In this document: positions 25,413-34,942 of the stretch, one piece after another | Layout: each line of letters starts with the position of its first letter | How positions within the stretch are numbered: position 1 is the stretch's first letter | Source: an uncultured bacterium | GTDB lineage: Bacteria; Patescibacteriota; Minisyncoccia; Phycocordibacterales; UBA9973 | Direction of reading: 5' to 3' | Assembly: GCA_937895515.1 (NCBI GenBank) | Contig: CALAYS010000157.1 | Location: forward strand, 32,290 to 96,289 | Length of the DNA stretch: 64,000 bases | Made by a program: the position numbers and the translations under genes | The notes under the pieces: generated by a model | Seen by the model: the letters and a program-made list of their open reading frames with translations, nothing else | Database searches by the model: none | Told to the model about the DNA's origin: nothing

Positions 25413-25859
25413 ATGAAATCAAAACGAACTATATCTTATATTGGGCTTTGGGCACTTATTATGCCTTGGCTTGGTTTTTCTTGGGGAACAAAAACAGTTT
25501 TATTTTCTTTAACCGGTATTATTTTGTTAATCATTGGTAACCGTCAATATCATAACGAAAAAAAGAAAGAAAAGCATAACTCTACAAAAGAAGTCGAGAC
25601 TTATCCTAATTTTACACCTGAAACAAAATTAGATTATACAGAGACTAAACCAATTATGGAACCTGTATACCAAAACAACCTAGAAGTTAGTAGCTTTAAT
25701 TCAAAAACAAATGAAATAGAAAGTCTACCCAAAAATGAAAATATCGTTTCTCCAAAACCAAGAGTTCGAAGAAAAATAGAAATGGCACCTCGAGTAAAAA
25801 AAATAGCAATAAAATCAGAACCTTATTCAATAGAAAATTCAAATTATGACATTCAATAA
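25413..25859 (+). CDS. Small membrane protein upstream of the S41 protease, unknown
   Basis: A 148-residue protein with two close membrane segments in the first 45 residues (ISYIGLWALIMPWLGFSWG and VLFSLTGIILLIIGNR) and a Lys/Glu/Pro-rich tail. It overlaps the protease gene by 14 bases, so translation is probably coupled. No family is recognised. Confidence 0.6.
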   Translation: MKSKRTISYIGLWALIMPWLGFSWGTKTVLFSLTGIILLIIGNRQYHNEKKKEKHNSTKEVETYPNFTPETKLDYTETKPIMEPVYQNNLEVSSFNSKTNEIESLPKNENIVSPKPRVRRKIEMAPRVKKIAIKSEPYSIENSNYDIQ

Positions 25860-27063
25860 AAAATATAAATATTTAGTTTTTGTCGTAATTGTACTTGTTT
25901 TCAGTACAAGCTCTTTTGCTTTTGGAGCATATGCTGTACAAAAAAATATAATCAAATTTCCAGTCAAAATAACAAAAACTGTAGAAGCAAAAACTTTAGC
26001 TGATACAAATACTGATTTATTCTTTACTGTCTGGAATACACTTAAATCAAAGTCTATCCATTATGATGAAAAAACTGACGCTGAGAGAATGTATGGCGCC
26101 ATCCAAGGATTAACAGCATCATTGGGTGACCCTTATACTGAATTCATGCCACCTAATGAAACAAAACAATTCAATGATTCAATAAAAGGTAGTTTTGGTG
26201 GAATAGGTGCTGAAATAGGTAAACTTGATGATATTTTGACAGTTATATCTCCACTAAAAGGTTCACCTGCGGAAAAATCTGGGCTTAAATCAGGAGATAA
26301 AATATTTAAAATTGATGGGGTTATAGCATCAGACATGTCTATTGATCAAGCAATAGCTAAGATTCGTGGTAAAGCTGGTACTATTGTTAAACTTGAAATA
26401 TACAGAAAAGGCGAGCCAGCTTCTAGAATTATTGAAATTACAAGAGACACAGTTGTAATTCCAACAATAGAAACTGAAAATGTTAACGGGGTTTTTGTTA
26501 TTCATATTTCAACTTTTGGAGAAAAAGCAATGTATGACTTTGCAAATGCTATAGAGGCATACAAAAAATCAGGTTCACAATATATGATTATTGATGTTCG
26601 TGGTAACCCAGGTGGCTATCTAGAAGCAGCGGTGGATATTTCTAGTTACTTTGTACCCAAAGGTAAAACAATAGTTAGTGAAGATTTTGTTAAAGACAAT
26701 AAAAAAGATATTCACACAAGTTACGGCTATAATGACTTAAATCCTAAACCAAAAGTTGTAGTCCTAATTGATGGTGGCTCAGCATCAGCATCAGAGATTT
26801 TAGCCGGAGCCCTTCGTGATAATAAAATTGCTAAATTAATCGGTACAAAAACATTTGGTAAAGGTTCAGTTCAGGAATTATTACCAATGCAAGGCGGAAC
26901 ATCATTAAAAATAACAATTGCAAGATGGCTTACTCCAAATGGGGAAACTATCGACAAACAAGGAATTAAACCTGATATAGAAATTAAAAGAATCTACGAC
27001 GAAAAAGATCCTAAGAAGGATAATCAGCTAGAAAAAGCAATAGAAGTAGTAAAAGGAAACTAA
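25846..27063 (+). CDS. C-terminal processing peptidase, S41 family with PDZ domain
   Basis: A 405-residue secreted or membrane-anchored Ser protease (signal anchor about 6-27). The PDZ domain is at about 110-195 (GSFGGIGAEIG, GSPAEKSGLKSGDKIFKIDG). The catalytic Ser lies in DGGSASASEILAGALRDN and the general-base Lys in KTFGKGSVQELLP. This CtpA/CtpB/Prc type trims or activates envelope proteins. rplI starts 2 bases later. Confidence 0.93.
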   Translation: MTFNKKYKYLVFVVIVLVFSTSSFAFGAYAVQKNIIKFPVKITKTVEAKTLADTNTDLFFTVWNTLKSKSIHYDEKTDAERMYGAIQGLTASLGDPYTEFMPPNETKQFNDSIKGSFGGIGAEIGKLDDILTVISPLKGSPAEKSGLKSGDKIFKIDGVIASDMSIDQAIAKIRGKAGTIVKLEIYRKGEPASRIIEITRDTVVIPTIETENVNGVFVIHISTFGEKAMYDFANAIEAYKKSGSQYMIIDVRGNPGGYLEAAVDISSYFVPKGKTIVSEDFVKDNKKDIHTSYGYNDLNPKPKVVVLIDGGSASASEILAGALRDNKIAKLIGTKTFGKGSVQELLPMQGGTSLKITIARWLTPNGETIDKQGIKPDIEIKRIYDEKDPKKDNQLEKAIEVVKGN

Positions 27064-27065
27064 AT

Positions 27066-27506
27066 ATGAAAATTATTTTTTTAAAAGATGTACCAAAGTT
27101 AGGTAAAAAAGACGACGTAAAAGAAATGAATGATGGATATGTACGAAATTTTTTACTTCCAGGTAAATTAGTAGAAGTTGCAACACCAGCAGCATTAGCT
27201 AAACTAAATGAACGCAAAGCCATTCGTGATACAGAAAATGCATTTTATTTAGCTAAAATGGAAACAATAGCCAAAGCAATAGAAGACAAAACAATTGAAA
27301 TTACTGCATTAGCAAATGAAAAAGATATTTTATTTAAAGCAATTACCGCAAAAGATGTAACTCCGCTTTTTGCAAAAGTATCAAATGTAGAAGTTAAAGA
27401 AGAATTTTTCCCAAATGTTCATATCAAAACAGTAGGGGAACATCTACTAGCTGCTCATATTGGAAATAAAATTGTTAAATGTAATTTAATAATCAAAGCA
27501 AAATAA
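27066..27506 (+). CDS. rplI: Ribosomal protein bL9
   Basis: A 146-residue large-subunit protein with the signature MKIIFLKDVPKLGKKDDVKEMNDGYVRNFLLP. The C-terminal domain is present. bL9 has been lost in some CPR groups such as Microgenomates, so its presence helps place the genome. Confidence 0.95.
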   Translation: MKIIFLKDVPKLGKKDDVKEMNDGYVRNFLLPGKLVEVATPAALAKLNERKAIRDTENAFYLAKMETIAKAIEDKTIEITALANEKDILFKAITAKDVTPLFAKVSNVEVKEEFFPNVHIKTVGEHLLAAHIGNKIVKCNLIIKAK

Positions 27507-27530
27507 AAACCACAATTGTGGTTTTTATTT
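27505..27530. terminator. Bidirectional terminator between rplI and the phosphoesterase gene
   Basis: AAAAACCACAA/TTGTGGTTTTT is a perfect 22-bp palindrome with flanking A and T tracts between two convergent genes. Confidence 0.85.
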
Positions 27531-28640
27531 TTATTCAAAAGTAATAACTATAATTTCAGGCTTTGTGCCGATTCTCATTGGTGGACCCCATGTACCAATC
27601 CCGGTTGAAGTAATACTAGCAGTGTTGTTTTTAACAACTAAATTATGAGTATATTCTTTAAATATCCTATAAGCCGGTATTGTAATTGGCCAAATTTGAC
27701 CACCATGAGTATGCCCAGAAACAGATAAATCTACACCAAAAGACTGCAAAGCTTGATTATTTTTAGGCTCATGGATTATCAAAATTGTAGGTTTGTCTTT
27801 ATTAAACCCGACCTTGTAAAGTCTATTTTGAAGACCTTCGACTGTTTCGCCGGCATCATACATTAGACCAATTAACTCGGTATTATTAACTACTATTTTT
27901 TGATCTCGAAGACCAGTAACATATTTGTCTGTGAAATCATATAATTCTTTTTGATTACTAGAATAAATTTCATGGTTACCAGGTGAATAATATACACCAA
28001 TAGAAGCTTTTAAATTCTTAAGAGGTTCTAAATTTTTCTGAATATCAAACTTGGGCCCATCTATCAAATCTCCAGCAATAAGAACAACATCAGGATTTTG
28101 TTTATTAATTAAATTAACAACCCGGTTTAAAAAAGCTTTTTTATTAATTACTCCAATATGAGTATCAGATACTAAAACTATTTTTTTACCAGACCAATCA
28201 CGAGATAATCTATTTTCTTTAGGAATGGTTATATTATTAATAGTAAACTTTTTAGCGTTAATAACCCCGTAAATACTAGTAACAAATGTTATAGCTAAAA
28301 TACTGTATGTTAATATTTTGTAAAATAAAATATTCGCAGGTACAGGAATAAAGATACTAAAGATTGTTAAAACAACAGCACCTAAAAATAGATACAAAAG
28401 TACTGGTAAAAACAAACATGATACCAAATACAAAAAATCATTAATTACACTATGGATTTTTGTACCAATAACACTTGTGGCTATAAAAAGTATTGGAATA
28501 GCTATTAAAACAATTAGCATTACCAAATTGCCAGTTTTGCCGAATACATTTACAAAACGAAATGCTTTATAAATGCTATAAGAACCTAAAAACAAAACCC
28601 CCAAAAATGAGGTAAAAAATATTATATATCGTAATGCCAT
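27531..28640 (-). CDS. Membrane-anchored metallophosphoesterase
   Basis: A 369-residue protein with four hydrophobic segments in residues 1-125 and a calcineurin-like domain behind them. Metal ligands are in VLVSDTHIG, LIAGDLIDG, YSPGNHEIY and SGHTHGGQIWP, as in the YaeI/YkuE family. It may act on lipid-linked phosphates; the substrate is unknown. Confidence 0.85.
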   Translation of the reverse strand: MALRYIIFFTSFLGVLFLGSYSIYKAFRFVNVFGKTGNLVMLIVLIAIPILFIATSVIGTKIHSVINDFLYLVSCLFLPVLLYLFLGAVVLTIFSIFIPVPANILFYKILTYSILAITFVTSIYGVINAKKFTINNITIPKENRLSRDWSGKKIVLVSDTHIGVINKKAFLNRVVNLINKQNPDVVLIAGDLIDGPKFDIQKNLEPLKNLKASIGVYYSPGNHEIYSSNQKELYDFTDKYVTGLRDQKIVVNNTELIGLMYDAGETVEGLQNRLYKVGFNKDKPTILIIHEPKNNQALQSFGVDLSVSGHTHGGQIWPITIPAYRIFKEYTHNLVVKNNTASITSTGIGTWGPPMRIGTKPEIIVITFE

Positions 28641-28647
28641 ATAAAAT

Positions 28648-28656
28648 AGTATAACA
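28648..28656 (-). promoter_or_regulatory. Extended -10 promoter of the phosphoesterase gene
   Basis: On the minus strand TGTTATACT ends 7 bases before the ATG at 28640, predicting an essentially leaderless mRNA. Confidence 0.7.
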
Positions 28657-28682
28657 CAACAAAGCTAAAATTTTATAGTAAT

Positions 28683-28738
28683 AAAAAATCCCCCTCAACC
28701 ATGACATATTTAAGTCTTTCAGTTAAAAGGGGGAGGGG
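28683..28738 (-). terminator. Long-loop terminator after the 120-aa gene
   Basis: On the minus strand CCCCTCCCCC pairs with GAGGGGGA across a loop of about 34 bases, followed by TTTTTTATT. The loop itself has short complementary ends (AAC...GTT). A second hairpin with GGGTATG/CATACCC arms lies at 28740-28765. Confidence 0.6.
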
Positions 28739-28796
28739 CGGGTATGCATGTCGGACTACATACCCAATATTATATTATGCGGTGAAATGTGGAAGG

Positions 28797-29159
28797 TCAA
28801 TTTAAATAGATAAATTTTGTCTCGGGTATAGATGGGATGTAATATTGCATCATCGGTGCTTCTTCTTTCTTAAAGAAAGACGTATCACAACCTTTTTCTA
28901 TTTCAGAAATCAACTCTTTTATTGATTTTAAGGTTTCCTTAATAAGAAAATTTTCCTTAGTAGGATTAGTAGGAGCTGATTCTATTTTTTTTAAATTACC
29001 CTCAAAAAATTGATAGTTTTTCTTTATGTTAATAAAATCGCTATGGTTTTTAACACGAAAGCCATAGAGTCTTACATTTGATACCATGCCAAGTAAATTA
29101 CTTTCCATGATATCCAGTTTTCTTAATACTGATTCTGGTTTTTTAAAAAAATTTGCCAT
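28797..29159 (-). CDS. Hypothetical soluble protein, 120 aa
   Basis: A predicted helical protein (MANFFKKPESVLRKLDIMES start; charged, with ISEIEKG and KKIES stretches). No membrane segment or known motif. It is the only gene I found in the window that ends in TGA, and it has a longer leader than its neighbours (TGATACAAT about 50 bases upstream), so it may be a recent arrival. A terminator-like structure follows it. Confidence 0.5.
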   Translation of the reverse strand: MANFFKKPESVLRKLDIMESNLLGMVSNVRLYGFRVKNHSDFINIKKNYQFFEGNLKKIESAPTNPTKENFLIKETLKSIKELISEIEKGCDTSFFKKEEAPMMQYYIPSIPETKFIYLN

Positions 29160-29322
29160 GTTTTTTGATGGGTTTTTTAAAATTGTGATATTTGTTTAAC
29201 TTGTATTTAATTGTATCATAAGAACAAAAATAAATCAAGGTTATACAACAAAAGTGGTATATCTGTCAAAATGGAGGGGATTTAAGCTATTTAAAGCAAG
29301 ATTTTATCAAAATAGTATTATA

Positions 29323-29331
29323 TGCTACAAT
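29323..29331 (+). promoter_or_regulatory. Extended -10 promoter of the ABC exporter gene
   Basis: TGCTACAAT ends exactly 6 bases before the ATG at 29338, which fixes that ATG as the start. Confidence 0.75.
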
Positions 29332-29337
29332 CTTTTA

Positions 29338-31116
29338 ATGAATAAAAAAGGGTTAAAAGATGTTCTTAGAAACTATTGGAGAGTGGCGAAAAACCATAAA
29401 TTTATAATTATTGCTAATTGGTTTTTTTTAATTGCAGCTTCAGTAACTGAAATATTTTCACCGGTATACATTAAAAAATTTTTTGATATCCTGGCTTTAC
29501 CTATTCCACGTAATGAGATATACCAAAAAGCTTACGGAGTTTTATTCATTATAATTGCCTTAGTAACATTAAGGTTTTTGATCCGTAGAAGTTCATCTTT
29601 TTTCCATAGACGTATTTTTAATAAAATAGAATGGGGTCTTTATTATGACGCGTATATAAGAACATTAGAACATTCTCATTCATTTTTTATTTCGCAACCA
29701 GCTGGATCCATTGCACATAAAATTGATAAATACCGTGCAAGTTTTGTTACTTTGTGGGAAAAATTTTCAATTGATATATTAACAAATATTGTACGTGCTA
29801 TTGGTTTTACAACAGTACTTTTTATGTTTAACAAAACAATTGGATGGATTATGCTTGTTTGGTTAGTAGTCTTTATTTTGTCTAATTTTTGGTACAGTAA
29901 AATAATAAAAAGAAACCTGAACGAAATATCCATTCTTAAATCAGGCGTTAGTGGGAATGTTGTTGATGGATTATCAAACCATATGACAATTCAACTCTTT
30001 AATGGATATGAATTTGAAAAAAATAATATCTGGGAAAGAGTTTCAAATTTAATCAAACTTTATAGAAAAAGAAGCAATAACGATGATTTGTTTTTTGGGT
30101 TCCAGGCAGCATTTACAACTATTTCAGAAATAGCAATGTTTATTATAGGTTTGTATTATTTTAAACTAGGATTAGTTACTGTGGGGTTCTTCTATTTATC
30201 ATATACTTATATTAAAAAATTAGCTGATGATATGTGGACTATTAGCCGAATTTTTAGGCAAATGTCCGAAGCATATATTGATGCAATAGATATGATTCAA
30301 ATAATGGAAAAACCATATGAAGTTACTGACTCTACATCAATAGTTCCACTTAAATCCACAAAAGGAGAAATCGATTTTGAGAATGTTGGATATATTTATT
30401 CTAATAATAATACTAAAGTACTTGATGATTTTAACTTAAAGATAAATCCTGGTCAAAAAGTTGGTTTAGTTGGATCCTCGGGTGCAGGTAAAAGTACTTT
30501 TGTAAAATTACTTTTTAGACTATTTGATGTAAAACAAGGATCAATTAAAATTGATAATGTGAATATCAAAGATATATCTCAAAAAGATTTACACCGAGTA
30601 ATCGGTTTTGTACCACAAGATTCTATGTTATTTCATAGAACAATCAAAGAAAATATCACATACGGTAACCCCAATGCTACAGAGCAAGAAATCTTAAATG
30701 CCTCGATCAAAGCTCATTGTCATGAATTCATCTCAAAGCTTCCAAATGGTTATGACACATTAGTTGGTGAACGTGGAGTAAAACTTTCCGGAGGAGAACG
30801 TCAACGCATTGCAATAGCTCGAGCAATATTAAAAAGTGCCCCAATACTAGTATTAGATGAAGCTACTTCGGCTTTAGATTCTGAAACAGAAGTCTATATT
30901 CAAGAGTCTTTAGACGAATTAATGTCTAATAAAACAGTCATTGCTATAGCACACAGATTGTCGACTATTAAAAAAATGGATAGAATTTTAGTACTTGAAA
31001 ATGGAAAAATCTTAGAAGACGGTAGCCACGAAGAACTTTTAAAAGACCCAAATAGTACTTATAAAAAACTTTGGGACCTACAAGCCGGGGGATTTATTCA
31101 AGAAAATGAAGACTAA
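29338..31116 (+). CDS. ABC exporter, fused membrane and ATPase domains
   Basis: A 592-residue half-transporter (MNKKGLKDVLRNYW start). Residues about 20-310 hold six membrane helices; the ATPase domain has Walker A GLVGSSGAGKST, the signature LSGGERQRIAIARAI, Walker B ILVLDEATSALDSE and the switch His in AIAHRLSTI. It resembles MsbA/multidrug-type exporters and should work as a dimer. An in-frame ATG at 29254 is rejected as start because it lies upstream of the promoter. Confidence 0.93.
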   Translation: MNKKGLKDVLRNYWRVAKNHKFIIIANWFFLIAASVTEIFSPVYIKKFFDILALPIPRNEIYQKAYGVLFIIIALVTLRFLIRRSSSFFHRRIFNKIEWGLYYDAYIRTLEHSHSFFISQPAGSIAHKIDKYRASFVTLWEKFSIDILTNIVRAIGFTTVLFMFNKTIGWIMLVWLVVFILSNFWYSKIIKRNLNEISILKSGVSGNVVDGLSNHMTIQLFNGYEFEKNNIWERVSNLIKLYRKRSNNDDLFFGFQAAFTTISEIAMFIIGLYYFKLGLVTVGFFYLSYTYIKKLADDMWTISRIFRQMSEAYIDAIDMIQIMEKPYEVTDSTSIVPLKSTKGEIDFENVGYIYSNNNTKVLDDFNLKINPGQKVGLVGSSGAGKSTFVKLLFRLFDVKQGSIKIDNVNIKDISQKDLHRVIGFVPQDSMLFHRTIKENITYGNPNATEQEILNASIKAHCHEFISKLPNGYDTLVGERGVKLSGGERQRIAIARAILKSAPILVLDEATSALDSETEVYIQESLDELMSNKTVIAIAHRLSTIKKMDRILVLENGKILEDGSHEELLKDPNSTYKKLWDLQAGGFIQENED

Positions 31117-31144
31117 AATAGAAAAAGTTGTTTAATGATTAATA

Positions 31145-31153
31145 TGCTATACT
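31145..31153 (+). promoter_or_regulatory. Extended -10 promoter of gltX
   Basis: TGCTATACT ends 7 bases before the ATG at 31161. Confidence 0.7.
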
Positions 31154-31160
31154 GATAAAT

Positions 31161-32603
31161 ATGGAAACGAAAAAAATTATAACAAGGTTTGCGCCAAGTC
31201 CAACAGGGTTTATGCACGTTGGGGGTGTTCGAACTGCTCTATTTTCATACCTTTGGGCTAAAAGAAACAATGGGACTTTTATATTGCGTATTGAAGACAC
31301 CGACAAAGCTCGTGAAGTTGAAGGATCTATCGACCACATCATGGAGTCTTTAAAATGGCTAGGTATTGATTGGGACCAAGGCCCCGACAACGGTGGTCCG
31401 TATGCTCCTTATAAACAATCTGACCGATTAGATATTTATAATAAATACGCTCAAATACTTATTGATAAAGGCTACGCTTATGTTGACCCTCATACTGAAG
31501 AAGAAATAGAATCATTGCGTCAAGAAGCCGACAAAAACAAAGTTCCATTTTTGTATCGTGAACACAGGTCACTTGAAACTAACATTCCTTGGACAGGACT
31601 TGGACAAACACTGCGTTTTCGGGTTAAAGATATCAAGCGCTACGAATGGGATGATGTTGTTTATGGTAAACTTTCTGCTGGAACCGAAGCACTAGACGAC
31701 TTTGTATTAATCAAAGCCGATGGATACCCAACATATAATTTTGCACATGTTATTGATGATATTGAAATGGGTGTAACTCATGTTATGCGTGGGCAAGAAT
31801 TTGTTTCTTCAACTCCTAAATATTTGTCTTTATATGATGCATTAGGCGCAACACCACCTATTTTTGTATCACTGCCACACATTATGGCTGACTGTGGTAA
31901 GAAAAAGCTTGGTAAGCGTGACGGAGCTAAAGATATATTAGACTATCGCGAAGAAGGTTATTTACCTGAAGCATTATTTAACTTTTTAGCATTTTTGGGT
32001 TGGAACCCAGGTGGTGAAGTTGAAATCATGGAACATGATGAATTAATTAATGTTTTTGATATTACACGCCTACAAAAAGGTGGTGCACAATTTGATGATG
32101 TTAAATTAAACTGGTATAACCGTGAACATATTAAAAAACTACCAAATGATGAATTTATAAAACGAATGGATAGCTTTTTACCAGACCATGTTAAAAACAA
32201 TCCTGAAATTCTAAATAAAATACTTTATATTACTCGTGACCATATTGATAAACTGAGCGATGTAAAAGATTTATTTACAGCTGGTGGGGAATTAGACTTT
32301 TTCTTTAAAAAACCTGTTTACGAAAAATCTTTACTTATTTCCCCTAAAACTAAATTAGGTAACATTGCAGGGGAGAAGGTAGAAGAATTTTTAGAAGGGG
32401 TAAAAAATATATTAATGAATATTGATGAATCTAACTGGGATATGGAATTTATCAAAGGTAAAATCATGGATTATGCTGACAAGAATGGCCGCGGTGATGT
32501 ACTATGGGCTATGCGTGTGGCTTTAACCGGACTAGCTAAATCTCCTGATCCATTTACTAGTGCATTTGTGCTGGGTAAAAATGAAACACTAAACCGTCTT
32601 TAA
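31161..32603 (+). CDS. gltX: Glutamyl-tRNA synthetase (possibly Glx-type)
   Basis: A 480-residue class I synthetase. The HIGH-type motif is FAPSPTGFMHVGGVRTALF near residue 10 and the zinc-free ILRIEDTDKAR block follows. The KMSKS loop reads KKKLGKRDGAKD, with Gly in place of the usual Ser. Many CPR bacteria charge both tRNA-Glu and tRNA-Gln with this enzyme and amidate later; no gatCAB is in the window to test that. Confidence 0.95.
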   Translation: METKKIITRFAPSPTGFMHVGGVRTALFSYLWAKRNNGTFILRIEDTDKAREVEGSIDHIMESLKWLGIDWDQGPDNGGPYAPYKQSDRLDIYNKYAQILIDKGYAYVDPHTEEEIESLRQEADKNKVPFLYREHRSLETNIPWTGLGQTLRFRVKDIKRYEWDDVVYGKLSAGTEALDDFVLIKADGYPTYNFAHVIDDIEMGVTHVMRGQEFVSSTPKYLSLYDALGATPPIFVSLPHIMADCGKKKLGKRDGAKDILDYREEGYLPEALFNFLAFLGWNPGGEVEIMEHDELINVFDITRLQKGGAQFDDVKLNWYNREHIKKLPNDEFIKRMDSFLPDHVKNNPEILNKILYITRDHIDKLSDVKDLFTAGGELDFFFKKPVYEKSLLISPKTKLGNIAGEKVEEFLEGVKNILMNIDESNWDMEFIKGKIMDYADKNGRGDVLWAMRVALTGLAKSPDPFTSAFVLGKNETLNRL

Positions 32604-32625
32604 AAGATATTCAAAAAATAAAAAG

Positions 32626-32657
32626 AGCCACCCTAATTTAGGATGGCTTTACTTTTT
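32626..32657 (+). terminator. Terminator after gltX
   Basis: AGCCAcCCTAA pairs with TTAGGaTGGCT with one mismatch, followed by TTTACTTTTTT. Confidence 0.8.
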
Positions 32658-32681
32658 TGGGTTTTATTAAAAAATGTATTT

Positions 32682-32933
32682 TTATGTCATTTTCAACAAA
32701 CCGTTACTTGTTTCATCTTTTGAAATAAAAAAAAGTTCTTCGTGCGATTCTTTGTTCAGATTTAAATGACTGTTTTTAAACCTAAAATGGTAGTTTGCAA
32801 CATCACCTTTAGAAGGTGTAAAACTTCCTGAATTAATTGCAGAGGCAAATTCATTTGCTCTTTGTTTTAACTCTGCCCAATTTTGGGCAGAAGTCAGCTC
32901 CTTTAAAAAGGTCGCAAAGTTATTTTTGTTCAT
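32682..32933 (-). CDS. Small hypothetical protein, 83 aa
   Basis: A soluble protein with a helical N-terminal half (NNFATFLKELTSAQNWAELKQRANEFASAI) and a polar C-terminal half. It lies alone between gltX and asnB on the other strand, with a possible TGTTATATT promoter about 20 bases upstream of its start. No family is recognised. Confidence 0.5.
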   Translation of the reverse strand: MNKNNFATFLKELTSAQNWAELKQRANEFASAINSGSFTPSKGDVANYHFRFKNSHLNLNKESHEELFFISKDETSNGLLKMT

Positions 32934-33003
32934 ATGTTAAGTCTATTAAATATAATATAACAGCTAAATTAATATATGTCAAATAATTAATATCTTATAA
33001 ATA

Positions 33004-33012
33004 TGCTAAAAT
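33004..33012 (+). promoter_or_regulatory. Extended -10 promoter of asnB
   Basis: TGCTAAAAT ends 9 bases before the ATG at 33022; predicted leader about 3 nt. Confidence 0.65.
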
Positions 33013-33021
33013 AAACTACAT

Positions 33022-34854
33022 ATGTGTGGAATAGTTGGTTATATAGGTAAGGGTACAGATCAAAATACAGCAACAGTTGGCCGTATGAATGATGCCATAT
33101 TTCATCGTGGTCCAGATGGTGCTGGGCTTTATGCCGATGATTTTGTTGGCCTGGCTATGCGCCGGCTAGCAATAATTGATATTTCTGGTGGTGATCAGCC
33201 AATATGGAATCATGATAAAACTAAATGCATTTTCTTTAATGGCGAGGTCTATAATTATCTCGAGCTTCGAAAAGAATTTCTAAGTGACTATCAATTTAAA
33301 ACCCATTCTGACACAGAAACAGTTTTAGCAATGTACGAAGTTTTTGGATCAAGTACACCCAAATATTTGCGTGGAATGTTTGCTTTTTGTATATACGATA
33401 CAACAAAAAATAAATTATTTATTGCGCGAGATCATTTTGGTATCAAACCATTTTATTATTATACACAAGATAATAAAATATTTTCTTTTGGTTCTGAAAT
33501 TAAATCCATCTTAGAAGATACTCGTTATGAAAAACAAATTAATTCCGATGCAATCTACCATTATTTACAGTATCAATATAACCCATTAACTGAAACATTT
33601 TTTAAAAATATTTTTACTTTAACCCCAGGAAACGCAATGAGCGTTAATTTAAATGATAATTCATTTACTATTAATAAATATTTTGAATTTGAATTTAAAA
33701 ATGATGAGAATTTAAAAATTAATAATGTTAAAAATGAAATAAAAACATTATTGCAAGATTCTGTAGCCCATCATGCAATTGCTGATGTCCAAGTCGGGTC
33801 ATTTCTATCTGGCGGGGTAGACAGTAGTATAAATGCAACCCTATTAACAAACCATTTAAATAAACCAATTCATACTTTTACAATTGGTGGCGATCAAGTA
33901 AATGAATTTGAATTTGCAAACGAAACAGTAAATAAAATAAAAAGTATCCATCACCAGCAAGTTGTTAGCAAGGATGATTACATAAATTCTCTTGCCAAAG
34001 CCGTATATCATTTTGATGAACCAGTAGCAGACCCATCAGCAATACTGCTATACCTAATGGCAAGGGAAGCCCGTAAACATGTAACGGTAGTCCTATCTGG
34101 CGAAGGTGCTGATGAGTTCTTTGGTGGATACACTATCTATCATGAATACTACGACCGAATCAAATTAAACATAATCCCAAAATTTATACGGGAAAATATT
34201 TTGCGACGCTGGGCATTTAATGACAAAAACTTCTTTGGTAAAAATTATTTACAACGATACTTTACTCCACTAAAAAATCGTTACATTGGTAATGCAACTT
34301 TGTATACAAAAAATGAAATGAATAAATTTTGGGTTGGACCAAAAGTTCAAAATTATTTTGATATTGAAAGTATTTATAATAAAATCCAAAATTATTCCGA
34401 GCCAACTCAAATGCAATACATTGATATTCATACTTGGCTTCGTGGCGACATTTTAGCCAAGGCTGATAAAATGACTATGGCACATTCGTTAGAACTTCGG
34501 GTTCCATTTCTTGATATAAGGGTATCTACCTATGCCTCTAAATTGCCCGACAAGCTCAAGTTTGCCCATGGTACGACTAAATATGCGCTTAGAGAGGCAT
34601 TTGCCGGCCTTGTACCAAACAAGGTGAACAAAGCACGTAAATTAGGGTTTCCAACAGCACTGCGTAATTGGATGAAGGAAGATATGGATAGCTTTAGTCA
34701 ATTATTGATTGATAATAAATTTATAGAGCAATATTTACCAAAATCAGAAATTGAGAAATTAATCAATGATCATAAGAATGGAATAGCTGATAGATCAAGG
34801 AAACTATTTGCAATATACATGCTAGCATTGTGGCACCAGACATTCTTTAGTTAA
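33022..34854 (+). CDS. asnB: Asparagine synthetase, glutamine-hydrolysing
   Basis: A 610-residue amidotransferase. The N-terminal Ntn glutaminase keeps the catalytic Cys2 (MCGIVGYIG) and RLAIIDISGGDQP, and the synthetase domain has the PP-loop FLSGGVDSS and VVLSGEGADEFFGGY. It makes Asn from Asp or amidates a related substrate in surface sugar pathways. The stop codon lies inside one arm of a long inverted repeat (34845-34941). Confidence 0.94.
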   Translation: MCGIVGYIGKGTDQNTATVGRMNDAIFHRGPDGAGLYADDFVGLAMRRLAIIDISGGDQPIWNHDKTKCIFFNGEVYNYLELRKEFLSDYQFKTHSDTETVLAMYEVFGSSTPKYLRGMFAFCIYDTTKNKLFIARDHFGIKPFYYYTQDNKIFSFGSEIKSILEDTRYEKQINSDAIYHYLQYQYNPLTETFFKNIFTLTPGNAMSVNLNDNSFTINKYFEFEFKNDENLKINNVKNEIKTLLQDSVAHHAIADVQVGSFLSGGVDSSINATLLTNHLNKPIHTFTIGGDQVNEFEFANETVNKIKSIHHQQVVSKDDYINSLAKAVYHFDEPVADPSAILLYLMAREARKHVTVVLSGEGADEFFGGYTIYHEYYDRIKLNIIPKFIRENILRRWAFNDKNFFGKNYLQRYFTPLKNRYIGNATLYTKNEMNKFWVGPKVQNYFDIESIYNKIQNYSEPTQMQYIDIHTWLRGDILAKADKMTMAHSLELRVPFLDIRVSTYASKLPDKLKFAHGTTKYALREAFAGLVPNKVNKARKLGFPTALRNWMKEDMDSFSQLLIDNKFIEQYLPKSEIEKLINDHKNGIADRSRKLFAIYMLALWHQTFFS

Positions 34855-34941
34855 AGAATTAAAAGCTTTATTATATATAGTATTAATATATATGTCGCAA
34901 AATCTATGTTGTGCGACACTAAGATATTTCTTTAACTAAAG
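34845..34941. repeat. Nested inverted repeat at the asnB 3' end
   Basis: Outer arms CTTTAGTTAAAGAA (34845-34858) and TTCTTTAACTAAAG (34928-34941) are perfect 14-nt complements; inner arms TGTCGCA (34893-34899) and TGCGACA (34912-34918) are 7 nt. The left outer arm contains the asnB stop codon. It may be an unusual bidirectional terminator or a structured RNA between convergent genes. Confidence 0.6.
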
Positions 34942-34942
34942 C

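Noticed and set aside
29254..29337. Longer N terminus for the ABC exporter
   Set aside because: The extra 28 residues lie upstream of a consensus promoter whose predicted start point is the ATG at 29338.
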